This document shows, piece by piece, positions 12,767-24,753 of a DNA stretch of 64,000 nucleotides (its first letter is position 1; the number at the start of each line of letters is the position of its first letter). The stretch lies in the NCBI GenBank assembly GCA_037178975.1, contig JASJZH010000003.1:2418001-2482000 (forward strand). The letters run 5' to 3'. The DNA is from Oscheius tipulae. Its lineage: Eukaryota > Nematoda > Chromadorea > Rhabditida > Rhabditidae. The position numbers and the translations under genes are program-made. The notes below the pieces were generated by a model. The model saw nothing but the letters and a program-made list of their open reading frames with translations. It searched no databases and was not told where the DNA came from.

Positions 12767-13300
12767 CTAACAACTAGTAACGACTTGGTCCACCTTTGGA
12801 CTCAAGAAAATCACAAACACAGTTAGGAATAGCATCGTACAATTAACGCAGCCTAGAAGACTGCATTTTGTAATGAGGTCGGTGCTACGAGCAGGCCATG
12901 ATAAAAGGGGAATGTTACAAGCTCGAAAGAAATACAGAGTGTCACGAGCTGTATGGATCGACGCGTTATCTTGCTGGAAAATACTATTCTGACCGAGAGT
13001 TTGGACAAATGGAATTAGGGATCCGTCAAGAATACGGATGTAATCTTGAGCTTTCATATGGGAGTTTGTGAAAACGAGGTCGGCTGTCTCATTCACTGAC
13101 ACTGCAGATCGCGAAAACTGAAAAACTCAAGAAGTGGGCAGCAACACGGGGCGTTTTTTCTTGTAATATCCATGCCTCGGGTTAAACACATGTTGTACGC
13201 CAGCTTTTCACACGTTTGGCGATCTCCATAACGCTCAGATCACCCTCCCTGAGTGCTCTAATTCTCGTCTTTTCAAGAACCGAAAGTTGAGAGCCACGTG
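12767..13300 (-). pseudogene. Tc1-type transposase remnant
   Basis: Upstream (about 13270-13190) is a helix-turn-helix remnant reading ALREGDLSVMEIAKRVKS, followed by a stop. After a gap the frame resumes (13102-12767) with the catalytic-core section. GQNSIFQQDNASIHTA contains the second catalytic Asp of the DDE/D triad in the FQQDNAxxHTA motif, and LLSWPARSTDLI matches the conserved WPAxSPDLNPIE but is broken before the last acidic residue. The first Asp region between the two parts is deleted. Not functional. Confidence 0.85.
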
Positions 13301-13417
13301 GGATCTATACTCTTTGTACAATACTGGAAAAAGGAAAGCACGAAATAAATGAACAGAAAAGCATTACAAAAAACCACAAAAATTATTACGAAAACGTCAA
13401 AATCGTTGATCGCGCGT

Positions 13418-13613
13418 AAACCGTCTATACTTTCATGACAACAATTTTCGAAAATCGGTGGCTCAAATTTTTTCCTGGCTTATGACTACTGATATTGACG
13501 TGTTCCTGAGGGCTTTTCAGCCAGTCCTTTCATTTGCAATTGGTTTTAAAATCAAGGAAACAACCGTAAGTTGGCAACCAAACCGCAACCGTCTATACTT
13601 TCTTGATAGAGTG
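13418..13613 (-). repeat. Right terminal inverted repeat of the Tc1-type element
   Basis: Inverted partner of 12538-12731. Inner motif 13421-13438 (CCGTCTATACTTTCATGA), outer motif 13589-13606 (CCGTCTATACTTTCTTGA). Confidence 0.88.
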
Positions 13614-16278
13614 TATAAAAGAACCAGAACATGACAGTACGAATGAAGCCTGAGCTAGGAATGCTCGAGTCTGTAGGGGGTGAGAGCTGAGAGTTTCAAA
13701 GAGAGCATTCCTTGGACTGAAACCTCGCCAGAATAGGGATGCCGAGAGAGTACGGGTCAGACAGTTGGTTAATAAGACGTAACGTGAACAAGATCCAATT
13801 GGTCCACGTGCCGCGCGGGAAATTTGATGTTTGGACCGGAGGGCTCATACGCATTTTCTACTACAATCTGTAGCCTGATTCCACTGTCAGGGTGGTTCCC
13901 TCTTATCATTTAATCTAGTCATTACTGTTATCGCTAAGGACCATCGAGTAAACCAGAACAGGCTCCAAACAGAATCTGACAGAAGACCGGAGTTGAAAGT
14001 TAACCTAAAGAGTTAAATAGGGAAAGTTCTACTCAATTGTTTTGTAATGGTTCATCACAGCAGAAACCAGGAAATGTCGCGTCCCATCAGTGTGGGGCGA
14101 AGGACAGATAGACAATCTGTCGCTGTGCTGTTCATTGACGCGATTGATAAGGACGGGTCACGGAGTTCGTTGAATGAGTTTTGTGAGTACATAGACGGAA
14201 TTGGAAGGTACGTCTAGTTGGACAGAGCTAGCGGGACGGGTATCATGAGAGATAATTCTGCCAAAAGTTTGGAAGTCAACTTTAAAGTTCGAGATACAAA
14301 AAAGTTGTTTTTGGAAAGAATTTCGGAGATCTCTAGGCAGCTTGTAAAGTGGTAGAAAACAAAAAAAACAAAACAAAGAAAACAGAACAAATCCGGAACA
14401 AACTGTAATAAAACATTCGTATGCGAGGGGAACTAGGATTGCAACTATGAACAGAGTCGGTCGAATAGAAGCACCGTAATGGGGTAACTGAAAACTGAAG
14501 TAAAGTCTACATGTAGTCCCTTTTTCTGTCCCTTTGCTATTGGTCGCTGTCCCAAGCTCTCTTGAAAGCGGCAATAACATAAATGTCGTGACGGTACGGA
14601 AGGGTCCAAGAGACGAAGCAACTGTCTTTTGCTGCGCCTCCCCCTCTCCTAATTCCCATTTTTTGTTAAGATATGCAGTCCATTATTTACTGCCTAATGT
14701 GGCCTAATATCGTCATCCAAGAAGTAATAGGAGTCCAGAAAACGACAGGGATAAACAAAAACTGGGTGGGCGTCCTGGACGCGTCGAGGCAGAAGTTATT
14801 TGTTTAGATCAAGACCACACTAGAAATAGAAATTCATCATCTCTGGTTCCCTAAGAGAGAGAGAGAGAGCGCGCGAAACAGCGGAAGGACAAAGTTTCGA
14901 AGGATCTCTCTCACTGTTGATTAGGAACGTGCGAAAGATTGATACGGTCCGAGAAACTACGTGATCATTACAATGAAGCGTGTGGAACTCTGGGCTTTTT
15001 TTAGAGAGAGCTCGAACCGAAATGAGAACGCGGCACGTGCGCTCCACTGGTCCAAAAAGCTCTCAGATGGCAGGCTGGCTTATTGACTGACAAAACTTTC
15101 TAGATTACCCTGGACAGCGGGTACAATTGCAAACCATACTATCTTTTAACCGACGCGCTTCTTCCAATTCACCTGCTTCCAGCGACCAATGCTTTGGATT
15201 TGGGATGAGTCAAAGAGATCCACTAACTCATTCACTATCTTTGGATGGTACTCCGCTCAATTTTACTTGCGGCTCTCCCAAGTCACCAGCTCCAGAATAC
15301 GAGTCTCATTTTGATCAAGCTTGGTAGTTAAAAAAACTGAGCAGGACTACGGTATAGTTCTGAAGCACATTTTGACTTTTGACCACTGTGCTATGAGCTT
15401 GATCAGCATCCGAAGTAAACTGATTGGGTAGAGTCTTCCGATCTGAATGACTCATCGTCAAATCCTCTTATGTCGACCCGAGAAACACGCTATTCTTGTG
15501 CAACAGTCCAGACTGACTCACCCCAAAATATAGTGTATTCTTCTACGTAAGATTATTCAGAACATCTTTCAAACTAGGAGGGACTGTAAAAGTGTCTGTA
15601 TACTGAGAGCTTCTAACATGTACCCTTTTGTAGGTACAAAGAAAACAATGTTTAGAAATCGTGGATCTCCCAATTTTCCCTTGCTGGATCACATGACCTT
15701 CAAAGGACGGGACCTATCGTCTTGATTCACAGTCTCCACAAACTTTTCCTGTTTGTAGTCCACTGCCTGACTCACCTAATCTATCCATTATCCCATTTCC
15801 GACAATTATCCCTACATTTTTGACTCATCCCAGAGAACCCGAATAGGGAACCTAAGCCTGAGCTGACCACACGTCGTCAGCTGCCCTTCAAATTCAAAGA
15901 GGGACATCAGTAAATGACATCGTCTGTAGGATACACAATTGGAGAGGGATTAATATGACAACTTGGGCTCAGTTTGCAGACCAAAAAAACAGGAAATGCG
16001 ATTGTACACTCTGAGAGCAGAGGAACAACCGGAGATGTTTGAAAGTGGTTAATTAGAAATGCTTATTTGAGTAATAAGATCTCATTTTCACACTTTATGA
16101 TGTTCTGCACAGCTTCAGCCCATTAAAAAAACTACAAATCTTCAGAACATTCTAAGCTTGAAAAATGGATTCTTGACCTCGGAATCTTGAATTTGTACCC
16201 TTGTGCGGTCTCTGATACTGCATTTTGGAAGATGGAAGCTCACGTACCCTCCAGCAAAACCCGCGCAAACTTTCCCCC

Positions 16279-16340
16279 AATGGCGCAGTCAGAATGCCGC
16301 CTGCAGGGTACGCGACTCGGGTTCGACTCCCGAGCAGGAC
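16279..16340 (+). pseudogene. tRNA-like relic (A and B boxes)
   Basis: Contains TGGCGCAGTC (A-box-like) and a perfect T arm TCGGG-TTCGACT-CCCGA (B box). The 5' acceptor half does not pair with the 3' half and no anticodon stem forms. Either a tRNA pseudogene or the head of a tRNA-derived SINE. Confidence 0.6.
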
Positions 16341-18510
16341 AATCGTTTTATTTTTTACTGATACAGCTCTAAAAGCTAGTGTTTAGCTACCAGATCCTGA
16401 AAAGAAGCTAGACGTTGACGGGTTCAAAGACTAACCCATCTCTGGCTTGCAGTAGGAGGAATTGTTATGAATCTAGTCTAGTCCCGGCTGAATTATGTCC
16501 AATTTGAATGGTTAACTAATAAATGACTGCATACCAAACGGAGAAGAAACTGCAAGTTTGATGTGGGAGAGTTCCTCGACCACGTTCTCAACCTCAGAAC
16601 CCAATGTCAAAATATTTGTTTGTTCTCTTAAAAGTTGATGAGACTATTTGGAAAACTCGTTTCAGCCGCCTTCACGCACACATTTTTGAAGAGAGAAACC
16701 GATCGCTCTCGATGGTCTTATTTTGTCATACTTGTATGCGTCAGAACAAAGACAGACAGACGCAAATCTATATATAAAAAAAAAGAAGCGCGTAAAACGA
16801 AATTGACTAGAAAATTGGAGCGGGGAATACCGGAGATGAAAAAGAGAGTAGGGAACGACGTCTGTCCTTGCGAAATCTCTTGACAGACAGACCGAGGGAG
16901 AGTGTATCAGTCAGGGTCTGGATGTTATTTTCCTCTCTCCTCCCAAAACGGGATCCTTACGCAAAACATAATTGGCAAGGGTCTCCAGATGGACACGGAG
17001 ACTCAATTGCGTCAGAGAGGTCAGATCTCTCTGGTCTCTTTCTTCCTCGAAAGGAAAACCCTATTGTGATAGGCAGAAAGGGAAATCAGTATAGCAGCCT
17101 GTGAATAGTAGGATAAGGACATTGAGTAAACAGGAACAAGGACACAGGAAAAAAACCAGTCTTTGGTTGTGGACACAAAGATGTGGAAAGATATGCTCTG
17201 GAATGCAAAGTGTTGTCAAGAGTTGATCAAAAGACACAAGGAAAACTTCTTGTCCGGATCACACGCCTCTTCTGAGAATGAGTCAGCTTTCTTGTGAACA
17301 AAAACTGTGTGGCCAGAAAGTCCTGTAGGTAGCCATAGACACCATGAGACACGCAGCATGTCTTGAACTCAGGCCAATTTTAAAGACACAGGTACACTGA
17401 TCGAGAGTTCAAAGGGGAGTGCGGAAGAGTGTGGAATAGGTTATTCTTAGCGATTCACAGAGGTATTGTCTTGAGTTCACTTGGAAGGAAGGAGCTGAAA
17501 GATAGAGATCCCAAGCATGACCAGTCCTAGGTTTTTAAGAAAGCCTGTGCCTTGGGGGTGTAGAGGAAAATAGTAACAGGTTATTGAAAGATAGAAAGCT
17601 GAAAGAACTACTTGTAAAATAGTGTAAAAAGGGTCATAAGATGTTCTGAATCTGTCAGACAACCCTAGATCACTGAGCAGGGTCGAAGAGAGGAGTGGTA
17701 TTGAAAACAGTGACAAATGAACATGCGAGTGGGCGGTGAACTATTGTACTGGGTAGATGAAAACAAAACAATTGAAACATATTTGTAAACACTTCAAGGA
17801 GGTCAACCCACATGATCTTTTAGAGAGACACACTGTGAACACTTCCTACGTGAGAACAAGCTGATCCCGAGGATCAGCCGAGATTTCCAGGCTTTTGGAT
17901 GAATGTGTTACAGATCGAAGAATATACATGGGATATATGAAAAAGAATCATCCGGGTTTTTATATTTCGGCGGTTCTGATCTGACAGAACGCCACAGGAA
18001 TACTTCCAAGAGATCGGTAGTATCAAAGTATGCGAAAGTACCGTAATCCGGAATCTCCCAAGCTGCGCACCAACTCATAACGTGCTGCGTATCGAAGTAT
18101 ATGGACTTGAGTTGGTGCTCATAAGGATCTCCAAGCTGAACTCCATTCCTAAAACTTCCAGACACTTCCAGATGCCGACATGATGATTAGATTAGATCTC
18201 TTTTGAATAAGAGACGACATCTGGGGAGGTCCCGACTTGAATGTTTCATGGCGAACGTGCGCTCCCATTTCCGATGGAATAACCAAGCGACAAAAAAGAG
18301 GGGAAGACGAGGGGATGTTCGAGGAGCCTCTCCATCTTCGAAATCTTCAATCAGACAGAAGGCTTCGTGGGATAAAGTTGAGCTTAGCCTGCCTATGATA
18401 CGGTCTTTTGGTCATGGAATCATATTCAGGAAGTCAGGAAAAGAACAAAGTTCAGTTCAAAATCCGTATGTTGAGAAATGTTTCACCAAGAGATAAAAAG
18501 GATTATCAAG

Positions 18511-18572
18511 TCCGGGGACCTCGAACCTGCTGCTCCGCAGTCTGCGCTTTTACCGACTGCGCCATGCAGGAA
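18511..18572 (-). pseudogene. tRNA-like relic
   Basis: On minus, GCATGGCGCAGTCGGTAAAAGC (A box) is followed 30 bases later by GCAGGTTCGAGGTCC (B box). The same TGGCGCAGTC head occurs at 16290. Stems are incomplete. Confidence 0.55.
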
Positions 18573-20007
18573 AGGCTGGCCACACTCGATACAGAAGATT
18601 ATTTCGCGGACATATGCAATCGGAACAACAGAAAGGAATTATAAGATCAACTCTTTTGGTCACTGAATGACATTTTCCGAACTCCAGAGGCAATTTTTAA
18701 TGAGGCGTGAAGGTTTGTAATGTCAGAATTAGCGAAAGGTCCACCTTTTATAGACCAAAATGTTGGAAACCTCTCAAAATAGAACATGTTGACTCTGTTT
18801 AGAGTCTTAGACAAAATAACAACTAGCTCGCATCAGTGCTTCGGTTTACACCATAACCTAATAGAATTATAGCAGCCAGACTCTAAAGGACCAACGATCT
18901 TTAGCATAAGCATTTCCTCTTCCTAGAGGAAAAGCCACATCAGACATCCTGTGGCTCGAGGAAGAGACCAAAATAAAACTTCTGGATTATTCGGAACTCA
19001 GAAGAGTCGTACTCGTGGTCACAGTTGACTGAAAATGAGGGATGCTTATTTGCAGTGTCCACTCGGATATTACTGCCCCGAGCAGTAGGTAGCCAAAACA
19101 TGAACTTTGTGCTTACACTCGGTCCAAATCACAGCAATCTATGGGCTTGAGTCACTGTTTTGACTTACACACCTCAGTTCAGAGCAGCTCATCCATTTCG
19201 AGACACAAAACGGATATGACGAAAGGGGTTCACACATGATTTAGACATAACTCTGAATGTGAAGGGGACCTGAAGATCGGATGTGTAAAAAGTAGAGAGA
19301 ACCATGACTTATTGGTTAAAAAGTACTGTCAGCTGGATAGAGATAGCTCAGTAGTTTTCGTTCATTCAGAAACTAGGTCCTGTCGAAGACATTGGCACCC
19401 ATGTAACAGATGCCCAGAAATACTTTGTCTAGTCTGTCTCTCCTACCAAAGACAATTAGGTAGACAATTAGGTAGAGCACAACTTTATAGTCAGCTAAAA
19501 CTACAGTTTCTATGTTAAAAACGACTGCTATATTCAGAGTTATCTGGTTGGTTCCGACACAACCCTTGTCAATTGGTAAAGACATGTGACCAGTCGACCT
19601 CCGCGACTCACACTGATTTGTGGGCGAGACAGGATTTCATGACCAGTACCAATAGGATTATCTTCTATGTTGAGAGGACTCGAATATCATCTCCCGGTCG
19701 AACAGTGAGATACGTGTGGTCTTTCCACGGCAGTTTCCAGTGAGAACTATCAACTTTCAGTAGACAGTCGGGACCAAACAGTGGCAGTCATTTTGGTAGA
19801 CAGCTGGAAAACGCACAACAGCCCTCAGGCAGTCCCAAAGCACAAATTATCTCTAATCCTTACGCCCAAAACTTTTAAAACAATCTGTTGTGCCGGATGA
19901 CAGTCTGAAGAGGACGGTCGCGGAAGGAGACGACTTGCTTGAATCACAAAGAGAATGTAGAGAAGACAGTTAAAGACACAACTTCCAAATGAATCTATTG
20001 AGCATTT

Positions 20008-22058
20008 TTACTTGTCGACAATATTAAAAACATGCTGAACTGTCAGCGTGCTCCACCAGCTGCGCGAGTTGCTGAACCAGGCCTTGTAGACACCGTCTTC
20101 TTTGATGGTCAGGCTGTCTTCCAGGGGTACAATCAACGGGCCGGGCATCCAAGTGAAGGTTGGACAGACTTGGTCCATTCTGAAACAATAGTCATTAGTT
20201 TCAAGGGGGACCTACCCATCAAAATCGACTTCATCCTCGCTCTTCACCTTGAAGAATCCGAAACCCATGTTCCGGTTTCCGGTAATCCACCAGGAAATCA
20301 TGTCTCCCTTCTTAAGATGGAAGGTAAGGGACTCAGTCTTGCCGGCATAGACGTCTGTAGATTTTAGGTTTCCTGGAGGCTGAAAAACTGGATTGAGATG
20401 GGAATGGGGAGGGAAGGATTGGGAAGTGCTGGGCACCACCTCACGGAAAACATCAGCCGAGCAATAAATAATGCGGTTTTGATATTGGACCTAACTTGAT
20501 AGCGTACATTGTTTACTGACTTGAAACGCCCCCAGCTCTCAATTCTATCAATCAGCTCCGATCTGTCCCACTAGATGATAGCGGATCTCAAAATCAGGCA
20601 CATCAAAACTGTTTTCCGAGTAAAGAAAAACTGGACACACGAACGCATAAAGCCCATACCGTACCATTTTTCTTCTAGTGTCTGTTTCTCTACTGGACTG
20701 TCGAGCACATTTTGACTTTGACACTGCTTGCTCCTTTAGGTTTTTACGAGAGCTGGCAATCCCTGAGAACCGACTTTGGGAACAAGATTCTGGGCTGGAA
20801 TTGCTGATTATCTACTACTCACTCTTAACAACGGTTCAGTGAACACCCGGGACCACATGCCATAGTGAAACTATACGTGAGATTCTCGGCTTTGAGAACT
20901 ATCAACGGAAGGAGTACAGCCCTACCTTTGACCCTCTCTTCACATAGTACTTCTCTGGCGGATAGGCCAAAGGCTTGTCCAAATGGGCCGGGAACTCGTG
21001 CTTCTCGTCGTTCCAAATGTCCGGAAGAGCCTCGTACTGTGCGTACTGCAGCATCTCCTCCTTCCAGCTAGACGCCGACAGGACTCTTACCTAAAGAATG
21101 TCTTCAATGCAAACTTTCTATTGATACCTTCTGCTCGGTTCTCTTCGGGAGCAGAGGTCTAACTGCTACGTAGAGAGCAGTGGCAAAGGTTGGTAAGTTG
21201 ACAGGTACAAAGTACTTAATCATCTCGACGTAGTGATCTGCCATGAACTCTGCTAGTGAGCGCATGGCTCCCGTGACCAGATCATAGAGTTTCCTATTGT
21301 ACTCGAGACCCGTCACGTCCATTACATACAAGATGTAGGCTTGTTTACCTGGAAGACACTCTGGTTCATGAGCCTGTTCTGTCGGAAAGGGGTCAATGCG
21401 TTCCCAAAGAATTCCTTACCCGTCTTCTTCTCCAGCTCCATACACAGATACAACATCTCCTCCAAATCCTGTATTCTGGCCAGCATGACATCGTGGATAC
21501 TGTATGATTCCATCATTCCGGCGTAGTCCATCGTCCCGCACTAAAGAAAAGAGCATTACAGCTTCAGTAGGACCATTTTGTTCCAAGAACACATGAATGA
21601 CATGGGACCTGTAAAACGAAACCACAAAGAACTTTACAGAGTCGAAGCTCTATCAGATAGAAATCATATCCAAATTCTGCCATCGGAGGGGTAGAAAGAA
21701 ACTGACCTGCTCAATGTTTACTATGACATTCTCCAAAACCCCCGATGGTCCAGTGATACCGTAGCTCCAATGCTTGTGAACTGGATGGTTCCTTGGCTTT
21801 TTGCGAATGTTGTCCAGATCCCAGTAACTTTTCCTAATTTCCATTTAATCAGCGTACAAGGCCCACGAACCTAGTCTTCAAATGAGTCCTCAACTTTTTG
21901 GCAATCTCCGGCAAAGGCAGATTCGAGTGGCCCTGAAGCCAGCGAAGAAGATTGAAATCGGTATCGTAGTAGGTGGTCAAATCATCTTTGACTATCTCTC
22001 TCAGCTCCTCTATCCTCAGCTGATCTCCCTGACTGATTTGGCTCACAATTTCCGGCAT
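20008..22058 (-). CDS. CRAL-TRIO and GOLD domain protein (SEC14-like)
   Basis: Seven exons: 22058-21871, 21833-21707, 21540-21420, 21348-21128, 21090-20926, 20379-20216 and 20179-20008. Phases are consistent and give 385 residues. Residues 1-60 form the CRAL-TRIO N-terminal helices (DFNLLRWLQGHSNLP). Residues about 75-245 are the SEC14 lipid-binding fold (AYILYVMDVTGLEY; ADHYVEMIKYFVPVNLP, the usual YPE-like helix and VN-x-P). A C-terminal GOLD beta-sandwich follows (DMISWWITGNRNMGFGFF, ending in SRSWWSTLTVQH). This is the architecture of animal SEC14L proteins and of the nematode CTG/CGR-1 group; CGR-1 acts as a Ras-pathway modulator. Binding and presentation of a hydrophobic ligand or phosphoinositide is expected, in the cytosol or at Golgi membranes. 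The ATG is one base behind a TTTCAG acceptor, which suggests trans-splicing. Intron 5 (20380-20925) is the only long one. Confidence 0.92.
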
Positions 22059-23428
<1,370 letters not shown>

Positions 23429-23429
<1 letters not shown>

Positions 23430-23434
23430 TTATT
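23429..23434 (-). terminator. Polyadenylation signal overlapping the stop codon
   Basis: AATAAA on the minus strand includes the TAA stop of the transthyretin-like gene. If used, the 3' UTR would be only some 15-20 bases long. Confidence 0.55.
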
Positions 23435-24239
23435 TGCGTCCAAAGAGTCCACTTCTCTTCTCTCCGGGGAACTTGCCAGCTAATTCCAATTGTCCTGCTT
23501 CGTACTGCAAGTAGATAACATTTGTATGATACGAACCAAGACTTACCGTTTTCTTCGGGTGCTCGCCGCTGCTCACGTAGCTGGAAGGAATGTTGATGCG
23601 AACGATGCGACTGCCGGGCTTAAATGTCGCTTATTGTGGGAGCTTTTCAAAGTTAGTTGGAACAAATCGAAAATGAAAGAAAATGAGTCAAGATGGCAGA
23701 TCCAATTTTACAGCTCTGCATTTCATTCGCGTTTTTCTTGTTTACTATCGGTCCAAATTGTTATAGCGTATGGTTTTCCTGCAAAAGAACTAGAAACGCC
23801 TACTATTTCGAGAAGATTTTTCCTTGAGCTTTGGAATAAACGATTTGAATTGCCGCGCTAGATTCGCGCCAACGAGTTTATAGTCGGCCACTCACCTTAA
23901 TTCCGTCCTTGCAGTCGTGGTAGATGGCCAAATAGGGCTCGATGCCACTGATTTCCTTGCTCGTTCCGCTCAAGGAAAATCGGCCCTGATGGTCGGTCTT
24001 TCCCTTGGCCATCACGTCATCAGTGTCCTGATTTCCTTCTTTTTCATCTTTTCCCTTCTAAAACTTACAAAAACCGAGGGTCCAATCGAGTTGTCGGACT
24101 CCATCAGCTTGATCTCAACCCCGGAAAGAGGCTTTCCCTCACAGGTGAGTTTTCCGCTGACTGCGGCCGATTGAGTCCTTCCGATTAGATTGATCGCGCT
24201 GCCGACTCCGACCAGGGCGAGAAAGATGACAACTTTCAT
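23430..24239 (-). CDS. Transthyretin-like family secreted protein
   Basis: Exons 24239-24069, 24027-23896, 23618-23547 and 23504-23430 give 149 residues. There is a signal peptide at the N-terminus ([13 protein letters not shown]). The transthyretin-like beta fold starts at about residue 25: [19 protein letters not shown], then [19 protein letters not shown], then [13 protein letters not shown], with a Cys in the first strand and one in the HDC motif. It ends in [10 protein letters not shown], the typical closing strand. This matches the nematode-specific TTL (ttr) family, whose members are secreted. Individual roles range from corpse-recognition bridging to host-interaction antigens, and none can be assigned here. 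AATAAA (23434-23429, minus) overlaps the stop codon. The gene follows the gamma-tubulin complex gene on the same strand, 515 bases behind its end, with a tRNA-like relic between. Confidence 0.93.
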
Positions 24240-24319
24240 CTGAAATGGGTCTGGTTTATCATTTTTGTTCTAAAAAGAGCCGGCGAATTGTGTATTTGAG
24301 CCTCAGGCATGACTTTTAC

Positions 24320-24383
24320 AGAGTAGCGCAGTCGGTAAGAGGCCCGACTATGAAGCAAGTGACCCGGGTTCGATGCCCGCGCC
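24320..24383 (+). pseudogene. tRNA-like relic
   Basis: GTAGCGCAGTCGGTAAGAGG (A box) and GACCCGGGTTCGATGCCCGC (B box) at tRNA spacing. Acceptor halves do not pair. Lies between two minus-strand genes. Confidence 0.6.
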
Positions 24384-24717
24384 TAAAAAATGCCTGTTTT
24401 GACTCACTAAGCAGATAAAAAGACCTAGTTTTTATAAGTTTGCGCCTCCCCCAGTCAAGCACAAAACGTTTCAGGGTCAGAAAAGGAGAGAGAGAGAAGA
24501 CCACAGGAAATGGAGCTGACGGGCTGCTTGAATGACCGTTGACTGTTTACAGGCGAGAGACCAGTTTGAGACAATATTTGTTACAGCAACTCCTCCCGTA
24601 AAAGGGACGCTGTAACTGGGCGATGAAGGTCGAGTATAGGCTGAAGAGACAAACACAAAGAAGCTTCCAAATGAGATGACGATACTATTGGGCAAATAAG
24701 GAGATGATTTATTACCT

Positions 24718-24723
24718 TTATGA
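24718..24723 (-). terminator. Polyadenylation signal of the gamma-tubulin complex gene
   Basis: AATAAA on minus, 30 bases past the TAG stop at 24754. Confidence 0.6.
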
Positions 24724-24753
24724 ACAAAAATACCCGGAAATTATGCATATTTT

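Larger units (their letters stand above)
12538..13613 (-). mobile_element. Tc1/mariner-type DNA transposon, internally deleted
   Basis: A 1076-base element flanked by TA on both sides (12536-12537 and 13614-13615), the standard Tc1/mariner target duplication. Ends are CACTCTGTCAAG and its imperfect complement CTTGATAGAGTG. Terminal inverted repeats are about 195 bases. Each carries two copies of a GTCTATACTTTC motif, one at the outer end and one at the inner end (IR/DR layout). The minus-strand interior encodes pieces of a Tc1-like transposase, but only about 690 bases separate the TIRs. That is too short for the usual ~340-residue enzyme, so this is a non-autonomous relic. Confidence 0.9.
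13616..20007. other. Gene-poor region with isolated tRNA-like relics
   Basis: No exon chain is supportable. A 140-codon minus-strand ORF at 14158-14580 contains a hydrophobic stretch (TLFIVAILVPLAYECF), and an 85-codon frame at 17908-18165 (ATG-less) reads protein-like. Neither has clear splice or start signals, so both are left unannotated. Two tRNA-like sequences are listed separately. Confidence 0.4.

Noticed and set aside
14158-14580. 140-codon minus-strand ORF with two hydrophobic segments, thought of as a chemoreceptor piece
   Set aside because: No conserved receptor motif, and it lies in degenerate repeat DNA. The hydrophobicity can come from T-rich composition.
17908-18165. Protein-like minus-strand frame (MSWCAAWEIPDYGTFAYFD region)
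   Set aside because: The frame has no ATG (the apparent start is GTG) and no usable acceptor with a partner exon. It may be a pseudo-exon but cannot be supported.
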